DNA from: JAAXXJ01 sp964412455
Lineage (GTDB): Bacteria; Nitrospirota; UBA9217
NCBI GenBank assembly: GCA_964412455.1
Contig: CAYPOT010000099.1
Span: 1-13,217, forward strand
DNA length: 13,217 nucleotides
Direction of reading: 5' to 3'
A program made the translations under genes and the position numbers. Within the stretch, counting starts at the first letter, position 1, and every line of letters begins with the position of its first letter. The notes below the pieces were generated by a model, which was not told where the DNA came from, searched no databases, and saw nothing but the letters and a program-made list of their open reading frames with translations. Below, piece after piece: positions 1-7,919 of the stretch.

Positions 1-62
1 ACCGTTACCCGAAAGACATTTGACGATACGGGCATCGTAACCATAAGACGTTACGGCGGCTG

Positions 63-3000
63 TTACACCATTGCCGCCTCGCGGAGCTTCACCGAGACGA
101 CCTTCGAGCAGCCGGGTTCGTCCATGGTGATGCCGTAGAGCGCGTCCGCCATCTCCATGGTCCCTGTTTTGTGGGTGATGACGATGAACTGGGACCGGGC
201 GCTCATCTCGCGGACAAGACGGGTGAAACGCAAGACGTTGGACGCGTCCAGCGGGGCGTCGGCCTCGTCAAGCATGCAGAAGGGGCTCGGCTTCACGAGG
301 AAGGCCGCAAAGAGCAGGGCGATCGCCGTGAGCGCTTTCTCGCCGCCGGACAGCGACGTGATGCTCTGGACCTTTTTACCCCGGGGTTGGGCGATGATCT
401 CGATGCCCGATTCGAGGACGTTTGCCGGATCGAGCAGGACGAGCTCCGCGCGCCCCCCTTCGAAGAGGCGGGTAAAGACCTCGCGGAACTTCTCATGGAT
501 ATCGTTGAACGACTGGGTGAAGAGTTCGATGGTCTCCACGTCGAGCCTGGCGATGGTCTCCTTGAGATTGGCGATGGAGTCATGGATGTCCTGCTGCTGG
601 GCCGAGAGGAGGTCGAAGCGCTCCCTGAGCTCATTGTACTCCTGAAGGGCGTCCACGTTGATGGGTCCCATCTGCTCGATCTTCAGGCGGAGGTCATCGA
701 GCCGCTGCTTCGACTCGTCCAGGTTGATCTCGAACTGGCCCAGTTCCTGCACCATGGCCTCGAGCTCGGTGTGGTAGGCGGTCCAGATGTTGTCCTTGAG
801 ATGCTCGATCTTCATGCGGAGCTCGGTGCGCCGGACCTCGATGGCCGAGAACCGCTTCTGCGCGGCGTCGATGTCGTGCCGGATCTGGCGGGCCTCCTCC
901 TCGTGCGAGGAGAGCGCCCGGGTCTTCTCGGCATGGGTCTCCTGTTTCACGGCGAGCGCCTCACGCTCCCGCTCGAGGACCGCGATGCTTCCGCGGATCT
1001 CCTCTTCGGCGGCCGCGATGGCGGCTTCGAACTCCCGGACCTTGTCCGCGATCTCACCGATCTCGGACTGGCGCTTCCGGAGGCGTTCTTCCAGGTCCGC
1101 CGCGGTCAGGGCGAGGGCCGTGAGGCCCTTCTCGGCCGCGGCCTGCTTCTCCTGGAAGGACGTTACGGACATGCGGACCTCGGTGATCTCAGCCCTCGCC
1201 TTTTCCAGAGCTTCGCGCTCCGCGGCAAGCTCACGCTGAAGGTTTTCAATGCTGGCCTGGGCGCTGCTGTGGCCGTCTTCAAGGTCCTTGAGCGCGGTGG
1301 AGGAACGCTCGATCTCCGCGTGGAACTCGGTCCGCCGGGAGTCACGTTCCGCGCGTTCCGCAGCGAGCGTGCCTGCCCGATCCTCGGTGCGCCCCGTATC
1401 TTCCCGAAGCGCGGCCGCGTCCTTTTCCTGGTGCAGCAGTTCCAGCTCCGCCTTGTGGACCTCATCGGAAAGCCGCGCTTCGGACCGCGTGTCTTCCCCT
1501 ATGGACGCTTCCAGTGTCTGGACGACGTTCTCGAGCTCCGCAATGCGTATCGTGAGCCCGGCAACTTCGTTCTCCAGGTCCTTGATCTCGCGCCGTTTCC
1601 GGAGCATGCCCGAGCCGCCAGCCTCGACGGCGCCGCCCGTGAAGGCGCCCCAGGGATCAACGATCTCGCCGGTGAGCGTCACGATGGTCTTGTGGATGCC
1701 GTTCTTGTGAAAAAGGTAGAGCGCCGTGTCCATGGTGTCCACGACGACCACGTCGCCCAGGAGGTACTGGGCCACATTCTTATAATCTTCCTTGAACCGG
1801 ACGACACCCAGGGCGTCGCCGATGACGCCGGAGTGGCCGTTCTTTACGAATGGCTCGGTCGGAATGGTGCGCGGCGATTCGGGAATGAAAGTGCTCCGGC
1901 CGCCGCTGCTCGATTTGAGATATTCGATGGCCTTGAGGGAATCGTTCTGGGAACCGACGACGACGTTCTGAAGCCGGTCGCCGAGGACGGCCTCGATAGC
2001 TGTCTCGAACTTCGGTTCCGTCTCGATGATATCCGCAACGAGGCCGTGAATGGTGCCCACCCGCTCCGATGCGGACTGTTTCTTCGCCGCCATCACGGTC
2101 TGGACGCCTTTCTGATATCCCTCGAGGCTCTGCTCAAGCTCGATGAGGGAATGAAGACGGGAATGCTGGCCGGCGAGACGGTTCTTCGTCGCGCCGAGTT
2201 CCTCGTCCAGCGCTTTCTTCCTGGCGACGGCCTCTTCGAGCCGCGTGGTGACGAGCGCGTGCTCCTCCTGCAAAGCGGCACGACGCGAGGCTGTCTGCCC
2301 GATCTCCTCCTCCTTCCGGGTGAGGAGCGCCTTGAGGTCTTCCAGTTTCTTCTCCAGTTCGCCCGATTCGCCACGCGCCGCGAGGTCCTGTTCGTCGAGG
2401 TGCTGGATGCGCGACTCGATGTTCGCGATGCGTGTCTTTTCCGCGGCTGATTCGGTCATGGCGCTGTACACGCCCGCCCGGGCGGCTTCCAGGGCGGCTT
2501 CCTTGCCCTTCAGCGCCTGGCTGAGGTTCTCGAAGGCCACGGTCTTTTCGAGGAGCACGATGTCCTGGGCGGCCAGTGATGCCGCGATGCCGCCGGACTC
2601 CTCTTCGAGGCGCTTTTTCTGCTCCGCGTTCCGCTCGGATTCCTGGTTGAGATATTCGATGTCCTTGAGATCCCTGCCGCGCTGTTCGGTGAGCGCCGCG
2701 ATCTGGGTGCGGGACATCTCGACCCGGTGCTCCGCCTGGCGGAGGGTGTTCTCGGTCTCGTGGAGCTGGTTCTGGAGATGGGTCAGTTCGCGTTCCGACG
2801 ACAGCGCCTCGGCGCGGGTCTCTTCGATCGCCGCCTCGATGGTGCTCAGGGAGGCGTGAAGCCCGGTGACCTCGTCCTCGATCGTTTTGAACTCATCCGT
2901 GGATACGGCCCACTCCCGGCCCAGGTTCGAATACTCAACGCTGGCCAGGCGGAAATCCAGGTCCTTCATCTCCGCCCGGAGCTTCTGGTAGCGCTCGGCC

Positions 3001-3638
3001 TTCCTGGCCTGGCGGTCCAGCGAGTTCACCTGGCGCTTCACTTCGGTCAGGATGTCGTTCACCCGGAGCTGGTTCTGCTGGGTGGACTCGAGCTTGGAGA
3101 GGGCTTCCTGCCGCCGGGCCTTGTACTTCATCACGCCCGCCACTTCCTCGAACAGGAACCGGCGGTCCTCCGGTTTGGAGTCGATGATCTTTTTCACGCG
3201 GTCCTGTTCGATGATGGCGTGGAGCTTGGCGCCCACGCCGGCGTCCATCATCAGATCGCGGATGTCCTTGAGGCGGCAGGGGATCTTGTTGATCAGGTAC
3301 TCGCTCTCGCCGGAGCGGTAGAGCCGGCGGGTGATCTCGATCTCGCTGTATTGGCCGAATTCCGACGGAAGTCCCGAGACGTTCGCCAGCGTAAGGGTCA
3401 CTTCGGCCAGGCCGAGGGGCTTGCGGGATTCGCTGCCGCTGAAGATCACGTCCTCCATCTTGTCGCCGCGAAGGTGCTTGGCGCTTTGCTCGCCCAGCAC
3501 CCAGCGGATGGCGTCGGATATGTTGCTCTTGCCGCACCCGTTGGGGCCCACGACGGCCGTGACGCCGCCCTGGAAGAGGATGGTTGTTTTTTCGAAGAAG
3601 GACTTGAAGCCGAGCATGTTGAGGGACTTGAGCTGCAT
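63..3638 (-). CDS. smc: Chromosome segregation ATPase SMC
   Basis: Structural maintenance of chromosomes ATPase, the core of bacterial condensin; it dimerises and uses ATP to organise and segregate the nucleoid, normally with ScpA/ScpB (not in this window). The predicted protein has 1191 residues, the usual SMC length. Visible parts are the N-terminal head with Walker A GPNGCGKS at 31-38, a long Glu/Arg/Leu-rich coiled coil, a central hinge at about 510-680 with glycine-rich patches, a second coiled coil, and the C-terminal head with signature LSGGEK at 1096-1101 and Walker B ending MLDEAD near 1122-1127. I chose the ATG at 3638 (MQLKSLNMLGFKSF) because this is the canonical SMC N-terminus and a GGGAGG motif lies just upstream, with short spacing. 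The reading frame opens nine codons earlier, but that extension looks non-coding. The gene is complete and has its own promoter at 3725-3753. Confidence 0.97.
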   Translation of the reverse strand: MQLKSLNMLGFKSFFEKTTILFQGGVTAVVGPNGCGKSNISDAIRWVLGEQSAKHLRGDKMEDVIFSGSESRKPLGLAEVTLTLANVSGLPSEFGQYSEIEITRRLYRSGESEYLINKIPCRLKDIRDLMMDAGVGAKLHAIIEQDRVKKIIDSKPEDRRFLFEEVAGVMKYKARRQEALSKLESTQQNQLRVNDILTEVKRQVNSLDRQARKAERYQKLRAEMKDLDFRLASVEYSNLGREWAVSTDEFKTIEDEVTGLHASLSTIEAAIEETRAEALSSERELTHLQNQLHETENTLRQAEHRVEMSRTQIAALTEQRGRDLKDIEYLNQESERNAEQKKRLEEESGGIAASLAAQDIVLLEKTVAFENLSQALKGKEAALEAARAGVYSAMTESAAEKTRIANIESRIQHLDEQDLAARGESGELEKKLEDLKALLTRKEEEIGQTASRRAALQEEHALVTTRLEEAVARKKALDEELGATKNRLAGQHSRLHSLIELEQSLEGYQKGVQTVMAAKKQSASERVGTIHGLVADIIETEPKFETAIEAVLGDRLQNVVVGSQNDSLKAIEYLKSSSGGRSTFIPESPRTIPTEPFVKNGHSGVIGDALGVVRFKEDYKNVAQYLLGDVVVVDTMDTALYLFHKNGIHKTIVTLTGEIVDPWGAFTGGAVEAGGSGMLRKRREIKDLENEVAGLTIRIAELENVVQTLEASIGEDTRSEARLSDEVHKAELELLHQEKDAAALREDTGRTEDRAGTLAAERAERDSRRTEFHAEIERSSTALKDLEDGHSSAQASIENLQRELAAEREALEKARAEITEVRMSVTSFQEKQAAAEKGLTALALTAADLEERLRKRQSEIGEIADKVREFEAAIAAAEEEIRGSIAVLEREREALAVKQETHAEKTRALSSHEEEARQIRHDIDAAQKRFSAIEVRRTELRMKIEHLKDNIWTAYHTELEAMVQELGQFEINLDESKQRLDDLRLKIEQMGPINVDALQEYNELRERFDLLSAQQQDIHDSIANLKETIARLDVETIELFTQSFNDIHEKFREVFTRLFEGGRAELVLLDPANVLESGIEIIAQPRGKKVQSITSLSGGEKALTAIALLFAAFLVKPSPFCMLDEADAPLDASNVLRFTRLVREMSARSQFIVITHKTGTMEMADALYGITMDEPGCSKVVSVKLREAAMV

Positions 3639-3724
3639 AGGCCTCCCGGGGGTACAAAATTGCAAATTTCAAATTGCAAAGTTCAAAATCAAGGCAATAA
3701 CGTCCGCATCGATTTTCAACACGT

Positions 3725-3753
3725 TTTATATCATAAGAGTGGGGGCTTGTAAA
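3725..3753 (-). promoter_or_regulatory. Sigma70-type promoter of smc
   Basis: On the minus strand there is a -35 box TTTACA (3748-3753), a 17-nt spacer and a -10 box TATAAA (3725-3730). Each box differs from consensus at one position. Transcription would start near 3717-3719, giving a leader of about 80 nt that ends in the GGGAGG ribosome-binding site before the ATG at 3638. The leader holds short direct repeats of an AAATTGCAAA-like motif (3656-3690). This suggests smc can be transcribed independently of the ABC permease gene upstream. Confidence 0.6.
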
Positions 3754-3791
3754 GGGAAAAATAACAAGGTAAGGTATTGAATAATTTAAAT

Positions 3792-3809
3792 ACCACAATA
3801 TATTGTGGT
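3792..3809. promoter_or_regulatory. Perfect 18-bp palindrome upstream of smc
   Basis: ACCACAATATATTGTGGT is a perfect dyad lying 13 nt after the ABC permease stop and about 40 bp upstream of the smc -35 box. It could be a weak terminator (ATAT loop, but no clear T-tract) or a dimeric repressor site acting on smc. The sequence supports the symmetry, not a specific role. Confidence 0.45.
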
Positions 3810-3821
3810 TGGTCGGGGAGG

Positions 3822-5510
3822 CTATATTTCCCGGTCCAGAAGGCGTTTCAGGCCTATTTTTATGGGCAAAATCACGGCAAGGACGATCAGGGCGATGACC
3901 AGCAGGAAGGCAAGGGCCATCCATGCCCATTTGGCGGGCCCCAGGCCTGCGCCCAGGGATTGGGCCAGGAAGATGCGATACACGGGCCACGCTTCAAGCG
4001 TGATGACCGCACCGATGAACAGCAGGGTCACGATCATATAGGCGATGCCGCCGAAGCCGGTGGGGATCTGGGCCACGTTCTCATAGCGGAACCGCGGGAA
4101 CGCGGCGCCCATGCCGACACCGAGGGCGGCGATGCCGATGGTCATCAGGAAGACCGTCGCCACGCCGATGATCATCATTATTCCTGAGACCTTGAGCAGG
4201 ATGTTCGACAGCACGATCAGGACCTCGGCAAGGACGAGGAGGGGAAGCACGCTCGACCAGAATTTCGCCCACAGGAAATCTTTAAGCGGCAGCGGAGATG
4301 AACGGACGATCCAGAAGGACTCGCCTTCGAGGCTCACTGCGGGGAAAACGAAGCGGACCGCGACCGCCGAGGTGACGAAGCCGACCATGCCGAGGTTCAG
4401 GAACGAGATGAGGTTCTGGATATAGATGGTGGGCAGGGGAGACCGCTCCAGCGGCAGCAGTTTGAAACTGTAGATATACACCACGGTGAGGGCCAGCAGC
4501 AGGAAGAGCTGCGACCACTGGGATGCGTCGCGGAAGAAAAGCTTGATGTCCTTCAGCACGATGGCGCGCATCGTGCCGCGGAAGGGCAGAACGGCAAGGC
4601 GGAAGAACAGGTCCGCCGCCCGTGAGCGGGAGAGCTTCGCTCGCTTGCCTTCCTGCGACCGCGACCAGCCGGCGTAATAGATCTTTCCGCAGACCCACTC
4701 GGCGATGACGATGCCCGCCAGGGCGGTGCTCCAGAGCATGAGCAGGAAGAAGAAGGCGTCGCCGGCGTTCTTCTTGAGCAGGGGCGCCAGCGCGTCCGAC
4801 GCCCAGGAACTGGGAAGGAGCGGGGACACGGGGCCGCGCATGGCCGTGAGATATTGGACGAGCGTGGGGAAGGCGTCGGGGTCCACGAGCTGCTCGGGCC
4901 GGAGCATGCGGAACAGGATATAGAGGACCACGAAGGACAGGAGGCCCAGCAGCACCAGGATGTCCCGGGCGCGCCGCGCCGGGAAGGCGCTCACCAGCAG
5001 CATGGTCACGATGATCCCGATGGCCGCCGGGATGATCAGGAACGGCACGATCGTGAGCAGGAGCCCCGCGAAGTAGGCGGCCCCCGCCTTGAAGACCGCG
5101 CCGTAGGCGAGAAAGACCGGCAGGCCGTAGATGAGCGTCATCCACGAGGAGTCGATCAGGGTCTCGATGAACTTTGCGCGGTAGATGCTCTCGATCCGGA
5201 TGGGGGACGCGTGCAGGATGTCCAGCTCGCCCGAGAGGTAGAAGGTGGAGAGCGAGGTGACGACGTTGCTGAACACCAGGATCGAGAAGAACGTCAACAG
5301 GACCATGGACAGAAGCCGCAAGGCCAGCAGGTCGCCGAGCCCTTCGACGGTCCGGAAGTAGGAAAGCACTCGGTAGGAGACGATGAACATGAAGGCCCAG
5401 AAGGCAACGCCCAGGAGGGCAAGGACGGCCGTCTTGAGCCCGTCGCCTTTCTTCAGGCGCGTGAGCCGGTTCTTGACGGCGTGGAAACGGGGATGGAGGA
5501 GAATAAGCAT
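3822..5510 (-). CDS. ABC-2-like multi-spanning permease subunit
   Basis: Predicted 562-residue inner-membrane protein with roughly eleven or twelve hydrophobic segments, for example 27-47, around 60-87, 128-175 and several between 320 and 555. Polar loops separate them, and a conserved-looking early stretch contains SGELDILHASPI. The N-terminus (MLILLHPRFHAVKNRL) and overall plan match large putative ABC exporter permeases that pair with a separate ATP-binding subunit. The substrate cannot be read from sequence. The only candidate ATPase nearby is 7920-8648 on the same strand, separated by the SulP gene. The ATG at 5510 is kept because family members start this way, although no good Shine-Dalgarno motif is visible (upstream TTGAACGTTAAACT). 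The gene ends 13 nt before the palindrome at 3792-3809. Confidence 0.8.
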   Translation of the reverse strand: MLILLHPRFHAVKNRLTRLKKGDGLKTAVLALLGVAFWAFMFIVSYRVLSYFRTVEGLGDLLALRLLSMVLLTFFSILVFSNVVTSLSTFYLSGELDILHASPIRIESIYRAKFIETLIDSSWMTLIYGLPVFLAYGAVFKAGAAYFAGLLLTIVPFLIIPAAIGIIVTMLLVSAFPARRARDILVLLGLLSFVVLYILFRMLRPEQLVDPDAFPTLVQYLTAMRGPVSPLLPSSWASDALAPLLKKNAGDAFFFLLMLWSTALAGIVIAEWVCGKIYYAGWSRSQEGKRAKLSRSRAADLFFRLAVLPFRGTMRAIVLKDIKLFFRDASQWSQLFLLLALTVVYIYSFKLLPLERSPLPTIYIQNLISFLNLGMVGFVTSAVAVRFVFPAVSLEGESFWIVRSSPLPLKDFLWAKFWSSVLPLLVLAEVLIVLSNILLKVSGIMMIIGVATVFLMTIGIAALGVGMGAAFPRFRYENVAQIPTGFGGIAYMIVTLLFIGAVITLEAWPVYRIFLAQSLGAGLGPAKWAWMALAFLLVIALIVLAVILPIKIGLKRLLDREI

Positions 5511-5594
5511 AGTTTAACGTTCAAGGACTTCGGCGAGCCCTTCGGTGGTGAGCCACTCAGGGTCGAACCACTCAGTCGAGCCGTTCAAATTTTT
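5511..5594. other. Gap upstream of permease with a repeat fragment
   Basis: This is the first part of a 336-bp non-coding gap (5511-5846). It carries an 8-bp direct repeat CCACTCAG (5553-5560 and 5568-5575) and two GTTCAA words (5520-5525 and 5583-5588), in a composition like degenerate copies of dispersed CTCAG-rich intergenic repeats. I see no convincing promoter or ribosome-binding site for the permease here. The rest of the gap is the palindromic repeat at 5596-5742 and the heptamer array at 5764-5840. Confidence 0.35.
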
Positions 5595-5595
5595 A

Positions 5596-5742
5596 CGTCA
5601 TTGCGAGGAGCGTAGCGACGAAGCAATCTTTAATTTTACAACGAGATTGCCGCGCTCCCTTCGGTCGCTCGCAAAGACAACGTAACAAAACTTTATACGT
5701 TTGAATTAACTGCGAGATTGCTTCGCTTCGCTCGCAAAGACG
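5596..5742. repeat. Composite palindromic intergenic repeat (REP/MITE-like)
   Basis: The left arm starts CGTCATTGCGAGGAGCG (5596-5612) and runs to GCAATCT. It is followed by an inverted partner from GAGATTGCC to CTCGCAAAGAC (5643-5678), and then a third, shorter copy in the partner's orientation, GCGAGATTGCTTCG to GCAAAGACG (5712-5742). The arms share the ends CGTC(T/A)TTGCGAG and the inner GCAATCT/AGATTGC. This arrangement is typical of dispersed palindromic repeats made of several half-units. There is no coding capacity. Confidence 0.75.
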
Positions 5743-5763
5743 GCTGAAAGATTTTTTCATTAA

Positions 5764-5840
5764 GCCCCTGGCCCCTGACCCCTGACCTATGACCCATGAC
5801 CCATGACCCATGACCCATGACCTATTACCTATTACCCTGC
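5764..5840. repeat. Heptamer tandem repeat, 11 units
   Basis: Eleven consecutive 7-bp units run without a break: two GCCCCTG, ACCCCTG, ACCTATG, four identical ACCCATG, two ACCTATT, and a final ACCCTGC. Variant units lie at both ends with the identical core in the middle. The array stops 6 nt short of the SulP stop codon. Such arrays change copy number by slippage. Confidence 0.85.
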
Positions 5841-5846
5841 TTCCCC

Positions 5847-7601
5847 TCACGTCGGCGGTTTCGCCCCCGGCATCTCCGCGCACTCCTGGAAGATCCGGGC
5901 CGTGCAGACCCGGCACCGCTCCGGATCAAGGCGGGGAACGAGGTGCTGGATCGCGCCGACCTTGGTCCGGAAGATGTTCTCCACACCGATCCGTGCGCTG
6001 TACCCCCCCCGGAGCAGCACGCTCATGGCCTCTCCCTTGAGCGAACAGAGGTACAGTTTTCTTCCATTGAGGTGGAGGCGGTGCGCTTCGTCGACCAGCA
6101 TCTCGCACCCGGCCACGTCGATGAAGTTGATGCCCTCGCCGACGAACAGGATGTGCGCCTGCTCGGGGTTCTGCCGGGTGATCAGGGTGAGCTCTTCCGC
6201 GATATGGCTGACGGCGCCGAAGAACAGGGACCCGTCGATCCGGACCACCTTGAGCTGGGGACATTCCGGGCCGGTCTTCTTCACGACGTTGATGAAGCTC
6301 CGCCTGGTGCTGGAGGGGTCCGGGACGAGGGTGATCACATTCGGATGGGAGGTCCGGTTGAGATACAGGATGAGCGAAAGGAGCACGCCGGCATAGATCG
6401 CGAACTCCAGTTCCACAAAGAGCGTGGACAGGAACGTGACGGCGAGCACGGCGGCCTCCGGCTTGCTGGTCCTGACGATGGACCGGATGTGGTGGAAGTC
6501 GATCAACCCGTAGGCCACCACGAGCAGCACGCCCGCCATGGACGCGATGGGGAGGTAGGCCGTGAGCGGCGCGATGAGCAGCAAGACCACCGTCAGGAAA
6601 AATGCGGCGAACACCGCGGCCAAAGGGGTCTTCGCTCCGGCCTCGAAATTGACCCCGGTGCGCGTGAAGGAGCCTGACGCGGCGTAGCTTGAGAAGAAGC
6701 TGCCGATGATGTTCGAAAGACCCTGGCCCATGAACTCCTGGTTGCTGTCGATGCGCTGGTGCGAGCGGGTCGCCACGGCGCGGGCGATGGACACCGCCTC
6801 GGTGAGCCCCAGCATGGTCACGGCCAGCGCCGCCGGCGCGAGGTCGCGCACCGACGCTATCGAAAGGTCCGGCAGGGACAGCGGCGGCAGATGTCCCGGC
6901 AGGGAACCGACGAGACGGACGCCGTGCTCCTTCCCGTTCATGACGAGCGACAGGACGCTTCCCGTTATCATGGCGATCAGCATGCCGGGCCAGCGCGGGA
7001 GGAATATCTTCATGGCAACGGCGACGGCCAGGGTCGTCAGGGCGATGGAAAGCACGTAGAAATTCACCGCGGGCAGCGCGGTGAATACATCCCCCAGCAT
7101 ATGCAGAAAGGAATGCTTCCGGGAGGCGGGAACGCCGAGGAAATGACTGAGCTGGCTGCTTCCGATGAGGATGGCTGCGCCGGCGGTGAATCCCACGACC
7201 ACGGAATGGGAAACGAAATTGACGAGCGCCCCGAGCCGCGCGACGCCCAGGGCAAGCTGGAACACCCCGGTCAGGAAGGTGAGGGTCAGCACCATCTGGA
7301 TGTAGTCCGGGCTGCCGGGGGCCGCGTGGGGACTGACCGTCGTGAAGATGACGATGGAGATGGCCGTGGTCGGGCCGGAGATGAGATGGAAGGAAGAACC
7401 GAAGAGGGCCGCGATGATCGCCGGGACGATGGCCGAGTACAGACCGTACTCCGGCGGCAGGCCGGCGATGATCGCGAAGGCGACGCCCTGGGGGAGCACG
7501 ATGACCGCGCCGGTGAGCCCTGCAATGATATCGGCGCGCAGCGTGCGGCGAGTGACCACCGGCCACCAGCGAAGAAATGGAAGATAGTCCTTGATCTGCA
7601 T
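5847..7601 (-). CDS. SulP family anion transporter with C-terminal STAS domain
   Basis: Predicted 584-residue SLC26/SulP secondary transporter of the inner membrane. The family moves sulfate, bicarbonate or dicarboxylates, and the substrate here is not determinable. The N-terminal part shows the SulP pattern: RADIIAGLTGAVIVLPQGVAFA near 23-44, the GLPPEYGLYSA motif, HLISGPTTAIS, then about a dozen hydrophobic segments to about residue 420. A STAS domain follows (about 440-555) with INFIDVAGCEML, where the usual D-S/T-x-G site reads DVAG and so lacks the phosphorylatable Ser/Thr. The C-terminus adds a three-cysteine cluster, C563-x2-C566 and C574. The ATG at 7601 gives the family N-terminus; AAAGGG just upstream is a weak ribosome-binding site. 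The gene lies between the ABC ATPase and permease genes, with repeats on both sides. Confidence 0.93.
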   Translation of the reverse strand: MQIKDYLPFLRWWPVVTRRTLRADIIAGLTGAVIVLPQGVAFAIIAGLPPEYGLYSAIVPAIIAALFGSSFHLISGPTTAISIVIFTTVSPHAAPGSPDYIQMVLTLTFLTGVFQLALGVARLGALVNFVSHSVVVGFTAGAAILIGSSQLSHFLGVPASRKHSFLHMLGDVFTALPAVNFYVLSIALTTLAVAVAMKIFLPRWPGMLIAMITGSVLSLVMNGKEHGVRLVGSLPGHLPPLSLPDLSIASVRDLAPAALAVTMLGLTEAVSIARAVATRSHQRIDSNQEFMGQGLSNIIGSFFSSYAASGSFTRTGVNFEAGAKTPLAAVFAAFFLTVVLLLIAPLTAYLPIASMAGVLLVVAYGLIDFHHIRSIVRTSKPEAAVLAVTFLSTLFVELEFAIYAGVLLSLILYLNRTSHPNVITLVPDPSSTRRSFINVVKKTGPECPQLKVVRIDGSLFFGAVSHIAEELTLITRQNPEQAHILFVGEGINFIDVAGCEMLVDEAHRLHLNGRKLYLCSLKGEAMSVLLRGGYSARIGVENIFRTKVGAIQHLVPRLDPERCRVCTARIFQECAEMPGAKPPT

Positions 7602-7635
7602 GGGCCCTTTCGTGGTGTGTTCCTAATACAAATAT

Positions 7636-7656
7636 CCTCTCCCCATAGGGGAGAGG
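7636..7656. repeat. Short GC-rich hairpin repeat
   Basis: CCTCTCCCC and GGGGAGAGG form a perfect 9-bp stem around ATA, followed by a partial direct echo (TTGGGAGAGGGG, 7658-7669). The composition and form match widely dispersed intergenic repeats. It sits in the SulP leader, where it would fold in the mRNA. No coding sequence is present in 7602-7919; that gap is filled by this hairpin and the two elements at 7764-7871. Confidence 0.6.
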
Positions 7657-7763
7657 GTTGGGAGAGGGGGGACGTGCCGGGATATTTATTTCGTTCGTAT
7701 CAGTGTAGTGCGTCCAACGCTTCCTTTTCGTATGCAGCCTCTCTTGTTAAAAAAACGGTCGTG

Positions 7764-7788
7764 CGTCATTCCCGATGCATCAGGTTCT
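7764..7788. repeat. Truncated copy of the 10357-10442 repeat
   Basis: CGTCATTCCCG followed by ATGCATCAGGTTCT resembles the outer half of the right arm of the element at 10357-10442, read in reverse complement (CGTCATTCCCGCATCGGTTCT), with small insertions. The inner half and the other arm are missing, and a different repeat begins immediately at 7789. Confidence 0.45.
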
Positions 7789-7871
7789 AACCACCTCCCC
7801 AACCCCTCCTTGGCAAGGCGGGGCAGTAAAGGTCCCTCCCCTTTGTTAAGGGGAGGTCAGGTGGGGTGGTT
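7789..7871. repeat. 83-bp imperfect palindromic repeat
   Basis: The element has outer ends AACCACC and GGTGGTT and similar CT-rich / AG-rich arms. Inside are two hairpins: CCCCTCCTT/AAGGCGGGG around GGC (7803-7823, one mismatch) and a perfect 9-bp stem CCTCCCCTT/AAGGGGAGG around TGTT (7835-7856). It lies 48 bp past the ABC ATPase stop codon and has the form of a non-autonomous dispersed repeat. Confidence 0.65.
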
Positions 7872-7919
7872 TCAGTTGAAATGCATAGGTAAAGTAATTT
7901 TCAGCTCAACTCACTACAC

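Noticed and set aside
36..55. CGTAAC/GTTACG hairpin just after the smc stop codon
   Set aside because: Only 6 bp with an 8-nt loop and no T-tract; not enough to call a terminator.
171..2450. 759-codon plus-strand open frame opposite smc
   Set aside because: It is antisense to a clear SMC protein in GC-rich DNA; its translation is a low-complexity Leu/Asp/Gly/Arg-rich shadow with no motif.
2727..3752. 341-codon plus-strand open frame opposite the 5' part of smc
   Set aside because: Shadow of the SMC head and coiled coil; no ribosome-binding site and no recognisable domain.
4854..5615. 253-codon plus-strand frame opposite the permease
   Set aside because: Extremely Glu/Asp/Gln/Arg-rich translation typical of the antisense of a hydrophobic membrane protein.
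5764..5840. Repeat array considered as a CRISPR or replication iteron array
   Set aside because: The units are 7 bp with no spacers, and no Cas, Rep or DnaA-box context is present.
6759..7790. 343-codon plus-strand frame opposite the SulP gene
   Set aside because: Same antisense effect, and its end runs through repeat DNA.
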